A stretch of 18,174 nucleotides of DNA from DRQF01 sp964559135 (lineage in GTDB: Bacteria > Planctomycetota > GCA-002687715 > DRQF01): contig CAZLGG010000078.1 of assembly GCA_964559135.1 (NCBI GenBank), forward strand, positions 1 through 18,174, given 5' to 3'. The position numbers and the translations under genes are program-made. Positions within the stretch are counted from its first letter, which is position 1. The number at the start of each line of letters is the position of its first letter. This document shows, piece by piece, positions 7,558-14,566 of the stretch. Under the pieces are notes generated by a model. It did no database searches and had not been told where the DNA came from. It saw only the letters and a list, made by a program, of their open reading frames with translations.

Positions 7558-8598
7558 TCAAAGCCATCCCTCTTCCCGATACCAAGAGGCCGCGAGGGCC
7601 GTCCCGTGGACGATATCCGTCGGGCAAATCGGGCCCAAATCGGCGGCCAGGGCCGATCCATCACAGATCCATGCAGGCTGGGCGATGTCCAACATGCGCT
7701 GTAAAGTGAATAGAGGCGGCCGTTTACAAAGCGGACTGACGAAGAAACTCGAAAATGCGCCGAGGGTCCACCCCAAGGCGAGAGGGAGCCGCGGCTTCCA
7801 GGCCCGCCGCGCGAGAGCCCCTTCGACGGCTCGGACGAAATCCAGGTCCGTGACGATCTCGGGGTGGCAGACGAAGTAGCGGCGACCGACCGTCGTGGGT
7901 GCGACGGCCGCCCGCAGAACGACATCCACGAGGTCGTCCCCGTAGACCAACGAGAGGCGTGTGCGGCGGAACCCCAACAGGGGCGCCACCCTTCCACGGA
8001 CCATCTTGAAGAACTGGAAGAGGTCGCGCTCGCCGGGACCGTAGACCGCGGGGGGGCGGAGAATGGTCCAGGGGCGATCGCCCAGCCCTCGGAGGAGAGC
8101 CACCTCGCTTTCGAGTTTCGAGCGCCCGTACCAGGTGACGGGCTCAGGGGGGGCCTCCTCGGTGAGCGGCTCGCCGTCGCGAGCGGGTCCGACCGCGGCC
8201 AAGCTGCTCATATGGACGAATCGGCGCAGTCCAGGCGCTCTCGCGGCGACGGCGCGCGCCAAAAGTTCAGTTCCCTCCGCGTTCACGCGAAGGAACTCCT
8301 CCAACCCCTTCGCCCGCGTCAGACCCGCCAGATGAAAGACGTAGTCGACGCCCTCGGCGGCTGCTTCCAAGGAGGCCGGGGACCGAAGATCCCCTTCGAT
8401 CACGCGAAACGGAGCCTCTTCCAGACCCTCCCGCCGCGATGTCTTGCGCAGGAGCAGACGCACCTCCATGGGACCCTCGCGAGCGAGCGCGAGAGCCAAG
8501 CGACGCCCGATGAAGCCCGAAGCCCCCGTGATGAGCAAGCGGGTTCCGGACAGACGAGCGGCGGTTCGGGACCGGCCGTCCGGCGTCCCCCCCGTCAT
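7558..8598 (-). CDS. Extended SDR (NAD-dependent epimerase/dehydratase family), candidate ceramide reductase
   Basis: This encodes 346 residues. The Rossmann motif TGASGFIG (24-31) is followed by GDLRSPASL (69-77), a DYVFHLAG strand, HMSSLAAVG and the catalytic pair in WYGRSK (Tyr157, Lys161). RPPAVYGPGERD is the typical extended-SDR signature. The C-terminal third has hydrophobic stretches (LPLALGWTLGAFSSFFVSP), suggesting membrane contact, as in 3-beta-HSD/HpnA-like members. It faces serine palmitoyltransferase across a 165-bp control region. In Caulobacter an SDR of this broad type (CerR) reduces 3-oxoceramide, so that role is plausible here. A sugar-nucleotide epimerase serving the two downstream glycosyltransferases is the main alternative. 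The start at 8598 has a poor ribosome site; a six-codon ORF with a strong one lies just upstream. Confidence 0.9.
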   Translation of the reverse strand: MTGGTPDGRSRTAARLSGTRLLITGASGFIGRRLALALAREGPMEVRLLLRKTSRREGLEEAPFRVIEGDLRSPASLEAAAEGVDYVFHLAGLTRAKGLEEFLRVNAEGTELLARAVAARAPGLRRFVHMSSLAAVGPARDGEPLTEEAPPEPVTWYGRSKLESEVALLRGLGDRPWTILRPPAVYGPGERDLFQFFKMVRGRVAPLLGFRRTRLSLVYGDDLVDVVLRAAVAPTTVGRRYFVCHPEIVTDLDFVRAVEGALARRAWKPRLPLALGWTLGAFSSFFVSPLCKRPPLFTLQRMLDIAQPAWICDGSALAADLGPICPTDIVHGTALAASWYREEGWL

Positions 8599-8617
8599 GG
8601 ATGCTCAACCCCATGGT

Positions 8618-8638
8618 TCACAACGATTTGAGTTCCAT
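8618..8638 (-). CDS. Six-codon upstream ORF / leader peptide (MELKSL)
   Basis: On the minus strand AGGAGG (8652-8647) lies 8 bases before ATG 8638, the best ribosome-binding site in this control region. It opens a frame that stops after six codons at 8618-8620, 19 bases before the SDR start at 8598. The SDR itself has only a weak site. Translation of the short ORF could set or couple SDR expression. It could also be chance, or a sign of a start misassignment. Confidence 0.4.
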   Translation of the reverse strand: MELKSL

Positions 8639-8658
8639 ATTGGATGCCTCCTCGAGAT

Positions 8659-8687
8659 TTGACATAAACGGGCGGCTGGGATAGAAC
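8659..8687 (+). promoter_or_regulatory. Sigma-70-type promoter for serine palmitoyltransferase
   Basis: A perfect -35 TTGACA (8659-8664), a 17-base spacer and a -10 TAGAAC (8682-8687, 4 of 6) lie 76 bases before the start codon. Transcription would begin near 8694. The control region of the divergent SDR run overlaps it, so a regulator binding here could act on both directions. Confidence 0.65.
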
Positions 8688-8698
8688 GATCCCGGCTT

Positions 8699-8726
8699 CG
8701 GCATCCTCGGAATCCCGGGGATGCCG
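8699..8726 (+). promoter_or_regulatory. 5' leader hairpin of serine palmitoyltransferase mRNA
   Basis: CGGCATCC at 8699-8706 pairs with GGATGCCG at 8719-8726 around a 12-base loop, just after the predicted transcription start. A T-rich stretch (T5 near 8733) follows about eight bases later, too far for a canonical terminator but compatible with a weak attenuator or a stabilising 5' structure. Confidence 0.4.
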
Positions 8727-8763
8727 TGTTCATTTTTCGCACGCTTGTCAGGAAGGTACGGGC

Positions 8764-9957
8764 TTGGATCTCTTCGACAAGTGCCAACGCTTCGATCGAG
8801 CGAAGAAGCTGATCAACGCCGGGTTGTATCCGTTCTTCCGCGAGATTCAGGAGTCGGGGTGCACCCGCGTCACCGTCAACGGTCGCGAACTCGTCATGGT
8901 GGGTTCCAACAACTATCTGGGACTCACACATCATCCCCGCGTCCTCGAAGCGGCGCGAGAGGCTCTGGGGCGGTATGGGTCGAGTTGCACGGGCTCGCGC
9001 TTCCTCAACGGGACGCTGAGTCTCCATGAGGAACTCGAGGAGCGGCTGGCCCGGTTCATGGGCTATCCCTCGTGCGTGACCTTCCCCACCGGATTCCAGG
9101 TCAACCTGGGCGTGATCTCTGCACTCTGCAACAAGGGCGACATCATCTTCTGCGACAAGGAGAATCATGCCTCCATCGTGGATGGATGCCGGTTGGCATA
9201 CGCCGAGGTCTTGCGATTCCGCCACGGCGACATGGCCGATTTGGAAGCGAAGCTCGCCAACGCCCCCAAGGAGGCCGGGAAGCTCGTGGTCGTGGACGGC
9301 GTCTTCTCGATGCTGGGGCGCATCACGAACCTTCCGGAGGTGGTGAGGATCGCCAAGAAATACGGCGCCCGAGTGATGGTGGATGACGCCCACGGCGTGG
9401 GCGTCCTGGGCGCCCACGGCAAGGGGACCACCGAACACTTCGACATGATGGGCCCGGAGAACGGCGTCGACATCGTCGCCGGGACCTTCTCGAAGTCGCT
9501 GGCCTCCATCGGAGGATTCGTCGTCGCCAACGAGGACGTGATTCACTACGTCAAACATCTGGCTCGTTCACTCATGTTCAGCGCCAGCGTCTCGCCGCCC
9601 AACGCGGCCTCGGCCCTGGCCGCCCTGGACGTCATCGAGACGGAACCCGAGATCTTGACCCGACTGTGGAAGAACGTGGACAAGATGATGGACGGCTTGG
9701 CGACGCTCGGTTTCGACACCATGGGATCGTCGACACCGATCATCCCGATCAACATCGGCGGCGAGCTGGAGACCTTCCAGGTGGCGCGCAACCTCTACGA
9801 GGCCGGCCTCTTCGTCAACCCTGTCGTTCCCCCGGGGGCGCCGCGGGGGCTCATTCGCACCAGTTACATGGCGGCCCACACCGACGAGGATCTCGACTTC
9901 GCACTCGACGTGTTCCAAAGACTCGCCGGTCGATTCAAAGTGGCAGCCAACCAATGA
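8764..9957 (+). CDS. spt: Serine palmitoyltransferase (PLP-dependent alpha-oxoamine synthase)
   Basis: This encodes 397 residues. It condenses L-serine with an acyl thioester to give 3-ketosphinganine, the first step of sphingolipid synthesis, in the cytoplasm. The start is TTG 8764, with AGGAAGG (8750-8756) 7 bases upstream, and it gives the N-terminus typical of bacterial Spt (MDLFDKC, then GLYPFFREI). The PLP site is complete: His135 in ENHASIVDG, Asp208 and His210 in DDAHGVG, and Schiff-base Lys244 in TFSKSLASIGGF. The glycine loop RFLNGTLSLHEELE is also typical. KBL and BioF are close relatives, but the N-terminus and the acyltransferase neighbour favour Spt. The stop codon overlaps the ribosome site of the next gene (TGAGGAGG), so the two are co-expressed. 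Confidence 0.92.
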   Translation: MDLFDKCQRFDRAKKLINAGLYPFFREIQESGCTRVTVNGRELVMVGSNNYLGLTHHPRVLEAAREALGRYGSSCTGSRFLNGTLSLHEELEERLARFMGYPSCVTFPTGFQVNLGVISALCNKGDIIFCDKENHASIVDGCRLAYAEVLRFRHGDMADLEAKLANAPKEAGKLVVVDGVFSMLGRITNLPEVVRIAKKYGARVMVDDAHGVGVLGAHGKGTTEHFDMMGPENGVDIVAGTFSKSLASIGGFVVANEDVIHYVKHLARSLMFSASVSPPNAASALAALDVIETEPEILTRLWKNVDKMMDGLATLGFDTMGSSTPIIPINIGGELETFQVARNLYEAGLFVNPVVPPGAPRGLIRTSYMAAHTDEDLDFALDVFQRLAGRFKVAANQ

Positions 9958-9976
9958 GGAGGTTCAAGACCGTCGC

Positions 9977-11137
9977 GTGACCGCCTCCGGCGAACCGATA
10001 ACCGTGTCTCCCGTCGTGGGGCGGCGAGACCTCGAGACCTTCATCCGTCTTCCCTATCGCCTCCTCCAAGACGAGCCCTGTTGGCCTCCACCCCTCCTTT
10101 TCGATGTCCGCAACCGGCTCGACCGCTCCAAGAACCCCTTCTTCGAGCATGGCGAAGCGGAGTACTTTGTGGCCCGTCGCGGGCGGGAAGTCGTAGGGCG
10201 CATCGCCGCCATCCGTAATCATCTCCACGAGGAAGTCCACGGGGAAAAGCTGGGCTTTTTCGGTTGGTTCGACCTCATCGACGACGAGGACGTGGCCCGA
10301 GCCCTCTTGGATACCGCCCGCGATTGGGTCGCGGAGCGGGGCTTGGAGGCCATCAGAGGCCCGGTGAGTTTCAGCCTCAACGACGAGTGCGGGTGCCTCG
10401 TCGATGGATTTGAACACCCCGCCACGATCATGACTCCGTGGAATCCCCCCTGGTACGGCACGCGGATCGAAGCCGCCGGCTTCAGGAAATCCAAGGACCT
10501 GTACTCCTTCGCGCTCCCGGTCATGGACTTCGGGGCCGAAAGGATTGGTCGCATCGTGAAGCGCATCAAGAAACGGGAAGGCGCCCGCCTCCGAGAATTC
10601 GATCCGAAACACTTCGACCAGGAGGTGGCCCGGATCGAATCCATCTACAACGAAGCCTGGACCGACAACTGGGGCTTCGTCCCGATGACCCCCGCCGAAT
10701 TCCGCCACATGGCGAAGGAACTGAAACCCGTCCTGGTCCCCGAATTGGCCCATTTCGTCGAGATCGAGGGACGCCCGGTGGGATTCTCCCTCGTCCTCCC
10801 CGACGTCAACGTGATTCTGAAAAAGCTCAAAGGCCGCCTTTTCCCTCTCGGAATCCTCCGTCTGCTCTTCGGCCTGAAGCGCGTGGAACGCATCCGCCTC
10901 ATCGCCATGGGAGTGGTTCGCAATCTCCACATGAAGGGCTTGGACTCCGTGCTCTATCTGGCCGCCTTCGAGGGCGCCCGGAAACTCGGGAAGACCTTCA
11001 GCGAACTGGGCTGGGTCCTCGAGGACAACGCCGTCATGATCAACACGATCGAGAGAATCGGCGGCCGCCGATACCGAACTCACAGGCTCTATGATGCTCC
11101 CGCGGTTCGCCATGGAAACTCAGAAGGAGCCCATTAG
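9977..11137 (+). CDS. GNAT-fold acyltransferase, probable bacterial ceramide synthase (bCerS family)
   Basis: This encodes 386 residues. Hallmarks I recall for the family, often annotated as N-acetyltransferase or dATP pyrophosphohydrolase, are the start region FIRLPYRLLQDEPCWPPPL, then KNPFFEHGEAEYFVARR, VGRIAAIRN, LGFFGWFDLIDD, IRGPVSFSLNDECGCLVDGF and WNPPWYGTRIEAAGFRKSKDL. In Caulobacter the GNAT-like bCerS N-acylates 3-ketosphinganine to 3-oxoceramide and is unrelated to eukaryotic ceramide synthase. GTG 9977 is the first usable start, 14 bases after the AGGAGG that overlaps the spt stop. The 19-bp gap from spt strongly supports a ceramide role. The product is soluble, with no signal peptide or membrane span, though it probably works at the inner membrane. 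Confidence 0.83.
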   Translation: MTASGEPITVSPVVGRRDLETFIRLPYRLLQDEPCWPPPLLFDVRNRLDRSKNPFFEHGEAEYFVARRGREVVGRIAAIRNHLHEEVHGEKLGFFGWFDLIDDEDVARALLDTARDWVAERGLEAIRGPVSFSLNDECGCLVDGFEHPATIMTPWNPPWYGTRIEAAGFRKSKDLYSFALPVMDFGAERIGRIVKRIKKREGARLREFDPKHFDQEVARIESIYNEAWTDNWGFVPMTPAEFRHMAKELKPVLVPELAHFVEIEGRPVGFSLVLPDVNVILKKLKGRLFPLGILRLLFGLKRVERIRLIAMGVVRNLHMKGLDSVLYLAAFEGARKLGKTFSELGWVLEDNAVMINTIERIGGRRYRTHRLYDAPAVRHGNSEGAH

Positions 11138-11185
11138 AATGAATGGTCCCACCAATCCCGCACATGAGAATCGAGAGGCACGCCG

Positions 11186-13477
11186 ATGGCTCGCTCTGAA
11201 TCGATGAAACGGCTCTCGGAGCTGGCATCCAAACACGACTTGTCCGCATTCGAAGAGGCGTGGTCTGAAGCCCTCGCCGAGGGGGCTCAAGACGTCCCCG
11301 CCCTTTTGGATGCGGTGACCGCATTGGAAGCCCAAGGACACATCCAGAAGGCCTTCAATTACCTCCAACTACTGCTACCGGCCCTGGTTGAAGCAGGAGG
11401 GCGAGACGAGGAGGCGTTCAAGGTCTTGCGTCGCATGGCGAAGTTGAATCCGCGGGACAAGAAGCTCCGCGGCCACTTCACCGACATTTTTCGACGCATG
11501 TACCCCGATCACGAGGGAATGGACGACCTCATTCGCCATTCTCGAATCGAGAGCGATCCCGAGCTTTTGAAAGCCGCCAACCGACTCCACAGCTTTCTCC
11601 GATTCCGAGTCGGCTGCTACGTTCAGCACCCCGCCGGCTGGGGTGTCGGGATCGTGAAGAGCATCGACTACCACGATGCCACCGTGGTCATCGACTTCGA
11701 CGAAGCGAAGAACCACGAGATCGAGATGGAGGTCGCCTGCCGCATCACACGCCATCTCGACCCGGAAGGCTTCAAGGCGATGAAGCACGACCGCATCGAG
11801 AAGTTGATCGAGATGGCGGACTCCGAACGCGCCGCCCTCGTGAAGATGGTCGTTGTCGAACGTGATCGGCCGACGACGGTCCGCGACCTGAGAGACCGCA
11901 TCACCGACGGAATCGTCCCCACGAAGGAATGGTCCCGTTGGTGGTCGAAGGCGCGTTCCCAGCTCAAGCGCGACCCTCGCGTGCGCCTGGGCACCGGCGT
12001 CAACGCTCGGATCGAAGTCACTGAACGTGACCTCGCGTTCGAGGACACGATTCTCTCCAACATGCGCTCGTTGCCGAATCTTCCCCGGAAGATCAAATAC
12101 ATGCGGGAACTCTTCCAGGACACCGAGACTCAGCCCGAGAATCGCCATGGGCTCGTCGTCGCGGCGGGCGTGCTGGCGAAGAGTGCCGCAGAAGAGAAGG
12201 AACGCTATCCCGGCGCGATGCTCAGTCTCGCGTTGATGCTCGAGAGAGTCGCCGAGACCGTGAACGAGTACCAGATCCCGGACGAACTCAAGATCGACTC
12301 GGTCATCACGGATCCCCGAGCGATCCTCGACGCGCTCGCCACGGTCCCCGTGGCCGCGGACAGAAAAGCGATTCTCGAGCGGATCAAGAAACGCTTCCCG
12401 GAGTTCTGGCCGGAATTCCTCGAACGGGCCTTCCTCGTCGGCGCCGCGGACGTCTGCGACGTCGCCACGAAGGAGCTCATGCAGCTCGGCGAGTTGGAAC
12501 GACTCAATCGGGTCATGGAACTCGTCATCGACCGTTTCCGAGAGCACCGCGGTTCGTTCCTCTGGGTCGCCAAGAGCGTCCTCAAGGGCAATCTTCCGGA
12601 CGTCCTTCCCCAGCCCAAGCTCACAAGCCTTTTCGAGAAGATCCTCCTCATGCACGCCCACTGCACCAATCTGGAGCTGCAGAAGGAAGACCTCGCCTAC
12701 CGCAAGGAATGCCGCACGATCGAGAAGTTCCTCACCTCGAAGACCAACGCCCTCGTCCGTCGCACCCTCGAGGAGTGCACTTTGGATGAGGCCATGAATT
12801 TCTACTCCATGGTCCGCGGAAGCCGCAGCCTGCCCGAGGACGTCCAGAACAACCTCGTCGCGATCATCCTTCGGACGCGCCCCGACGTGGCCAAGCGGCG
12901 GGCGCAAGACCAGGAGCGGGCGAACCAGATTCTCGACCAAGCCCCGGTGGACGAAGGCGTCCTGTGGGTCACGGCCGAGGGTTATGCCCGGTTCCAGGGG
13001 GAGTACAACAAACTCGTCAACGACGAAATCCCGTTGAACGCCGCCGAGATCGGGAAAGCCGCCGAACACGGCGACCTCTCGGAGAACGCGGAATGGAGCG
13101 CCGCCATCGAGAAGCAGTCGCTCCTCACGCGGCGCGAAGAGGAGATGAGTCAGGCCCTCGCCAAGGCGCGTGTCATCGACCCGGAGACCGTGGGCTGCGA
13201 CCACGTGGGCGTCGGATGTCGCGTCCAACTCACCAACTTGGACACAAATGAAAAGGAAGCCTACGTCCTCCTCGGGCCGTGGGATGCCGACATGAAAAAA
13301 CGGGTCATCTCGTACCTCTCCCCCATCGGGCGAGCCCTGTTGGACAAGAAACAGGGTGAGGCCGTGACCGTCACACTGCCCGGCGGAACGACAAATTTCC
13401 GGATCGACGCCATCGAAGTGGCCAGCGACCACTTGGGCAGCAACTACGACTCGGCGCCGTCGGCTCAGGGCTCATGA
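11186..13477 (+). CDS. greA: Long-form GreA transcript-cleavage factor with large N-terminal extension
   Basis: This encodes 763 residues; ordinary GreA has about 160. The GreA part is residues 590-750: a coiled-coil hairpin with the catalytic tip GDLSENAEW (Asp630 and Glu633, equivalent to Asp41 and Glu44 of E. coli GreA), then the FKBP-like domain (VGCRVQLTNLDTNEKEAYVL, then YLSPIGRALLDKKQGEAVTV). It should bind the RNA polymerase secondary channel and rescue backtracked complexes. The extension is helical and TPR-like. At about 138-195 it carries an RID-like barrel (FRVGCYVQHPAGWGVGIVKS) reminiscent of CarD and TRCF. Chlamydial GreA is similarly long. ATG 11186 has GAGAGG 7 bases upstream. 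It lies 48 bp after the acyltransferase gene, probably in the same transcript. Confidence 0.9.
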   Translation: MARSESMKRLSELASKHDLSAFEEAWSEALAEGAQDVPALLDAVTALEAQGHIQKAFNYLQLLLPALVEAGGRDEEAFKVLRRMAKLNPRDKKLRGHFTDIFRRMYPDHEGMDDLIRHSRIESDPELLKAANRLHSFLRFRVGCYVQHPAGWGVGIVKSIDYHDATVVIDFDEAKNHEIEMEVACRITRHLDPEGFKAMKHDRIEKLIEMADSERAALVKMVVVERDRPTTVRDLRDRITDGIVPTKEWSRWWSKARSQLKRDPRVRLGTGVNARIEVTERDLAFEDTILSNMRSLPNLPRKIKYMRELFQDTETQPENRHGLVVAAGVLAKSAAEEKERYPGAMLSLALMLERVAETVNEYQIPDELKIDSVITDPRAILDALATVPVAADRKAILERIKKRFPEFWPEFLERAFLVGAADVCDVATKELMQLGELERLNRVMELVIDRFREHRGSFLWVAKSVLKGNLPDVLPQPKLTSLFEKILLMHAHCTNLELQKEDLAYRKECRTIEKFLTSKTNALVRRTLEECTLDEAMNFYSMVRGSRSLPEDVQNNLVAIILRTRPDVAKRRAQDQERANQILDQAPVDEGVLWVTAEGYARFQGEYNKLVNDEIPLNAAEIGKAAEHGDLSENAEWSAAIEKQSLLTRREEEMSQALAKARVIDPETVGCDHVGVGCRVQLTNLDTNEKEAYVLLGPWDADMKKRVISYLSPIGRALLDKKQGEAVTVTLPGGTTNFRIDAIEVASDHLGSNYDSAPSAQGS

Positions 13478-14433
13478 CCGCTTGGCTCTGGGTCGGATTC
13501 ACGGTCTTCATCCTTTTGATGTTGGCCCTCGACCTCGGGGTCTTCCACAAGAAGCCGGAATTGATGCGTCCCAAGGAGGCCTTCCTCTGGACAGGCATTT
13601 GGGTCGCCCTCTCTCTTCTGTTCGCGGCGTTGATCTATCCCATGTATCAGCACGACTGGCTGGGCGTGGGAGAGACGACGGGTCGCCTCCTCGAGGGGAA
13701 GGAAGCGACGCTCGAATTCCTCACGGGCTACATCATCGAGAAGTCGCTCAGCCTCGACAACATCTTCGTCATCGCGCTCATCTTCACCCACTTCAAGGTT
13801 CCCGCGAAACTCCAGCACAACGTCCTCGTCTGGGGCGTCCTGGGCGCCCTCGTCATGCGCGGGCTCATGATCTGGGCGGGAGCCGCGCTCATCCTCCGCT
13901 TCGACTGGATCACCTACGTCTTCGGAGCGCTGCTGCTTTTCACCGCCGTGAAACTGCTCCTTGCTCGCCACGACGACTTCGATCCGGAGAAGAACATGCT
14001 TTTCCGTTTCGCGCGGCGCCTGTTTCCGGTCACGAAGGGCTACGAGGACGACAAGTTCTTCACTCGCCTGGACGGCAAGCGGGCCGTGACGCCGCTCTTC
14101 TTGGTCCTCGTCGTGGTGGAGAGCAGTGACGTGCTGTTCGCGGTCGACTCCATTCCCGCGATCTTTTCCGTGACGAAAGATCCATTCCTGGTCTTCACGT
14201 CCAACGTCTTCGCCATCCTGGGCCTCCGATCGCTCTTCTTCGCCCTCGTCGGCGTTCTCGACAAGTTCCGGTATCTCAAGACGAGCCTCATCTACATCCT
14301 CTCCTTCGTGGGCGTGAAGATGCTGCTCGCTCACCACTACGAGATCCCCATCGTCGTCTCCCTGGCCGTCATCCTGGGTATCCTCGTCGTCGGCGTCGCC
14401 GCATCGGTGGTCAAGAGCTCCGAAGAGCCCTGA
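13474..14433 (+). CDS. TerC/Alx family integral membrane protein
   Basis: This encodes 319 residues with about eight to nine hydrophobic segments, the first being WLWVGFTVFILLMLALDLGVF. Family acidic motifs within membrane spans are present: EKSLSLDNIFVIALIF and VVVESSDVLFAVDSIPAIFS. The segment VFTSNVFAILGLRSLFFAL is the classic TerC/Alx signature. Length and layout match the Alx branch, implicated in manganese or metal export and in metal loading of secreted proteins, at the inner membrane. The start ATG overlaps the greA stop (ATGA, 13474-13477), so it is translationally coupled. No riboswitch precedes it, since its upstream is coding sequence. The metal is not deducible from sequence. Confidence 0.93.
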   Translation: MTAWLWVGFTVFILLMLALDLGVFHKKPELMRPKEAFLWTGIWVALSLLFAALIYPMYQHDWLGVGETTGRLLEGKEATLEFLTGYIIEKSLSLDNIFVIALIFTHFKVPAKLQHNVLVWGVLGALVMRGLMIWAGAALILRFDWITYVFGALLLFTAVKLLLARHDDFDPEKNMLFRFARRLFPVTKGYEDDKFFTRLDGKRAVTPLFLVLVVVESSDVLFAVDSIPAIFSVTKDPFLVFTSNVFAILGLRSLFFALVGVLDKFRYLKTSLIYILSFVGVKMLLAHHYEIPIVVSLAVILGILVVGVAASVVKSSEEP

Positions 14434-14437
14434 CCCC

Positions 14438-14542
14438 CCTCGTCGACACGCCACCCTCCCCTGGATTGTGGACGTCCCCGTCCGCCTTCCTCTCCCCAAG
14501 CCCCCATGCGACCCATCAGCTCCATGGCCTCGTCGACACGCC
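14438..14542 (+). repeat. 15-bp direct repeat flanking the MBOAT promoter region
   Basis: CCTCGTCGACACGCC occurs at 14438-14452 and again, identical, at 14528-14542, 90 bp apart. The second copy contains the proposed -35 hexamer of the MBOAT gene. The repeat includes the palindrome GTCGAC. It could be a regulator-binding pair or the trace of a short duplication. Confidence 0.6.
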
Positions 14543-14560
14543 CCGGCCCCCGGCTATACT
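14533..14560 (+). promoter_or_regulatory. Promoter for MBOAT gene, apparently leaderless
   Basis: TCGACA (14533-14538, 5 of 6 to TTGACA), a 16-base spacer and TATACT (14555-14560, 5 of 6 to TATAAT) form a good promoter. The expected transcription start, about seven bases past the -10, falls on GTG 14567, the predicted start codon, leaving no room for a ribosome-binding site. Confidence 0.55.
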
Positions 14561-14566
14561 CCCCCC

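Noticed and set aside
8764..9957. Assignment as 2-amino-3-ketobutyrate CoA ligase (Kbl) or BioF.
   Set aside because: Same fold family, but the N-terminus matches Spt and the next gene is a ceramide-synthase-type acyltransferase; no threonine dehydrogenase or biotin gene is present.
9935..11113. A 392-codon minus-strand open frame opposite the acyltransferase.
   Set aside because: Composition typical of an antisense shadow and no recognisable motifs.
11375..13432. A 685-codon minus-strand open frame opposite greA.
   Set aside because: It mirrors the GC-rich sense frame, is full of Asp/Glu/His/Gly/Arg, shows no domain and has no ribosome site. GreA motifs on the plus strand are unmistakable.
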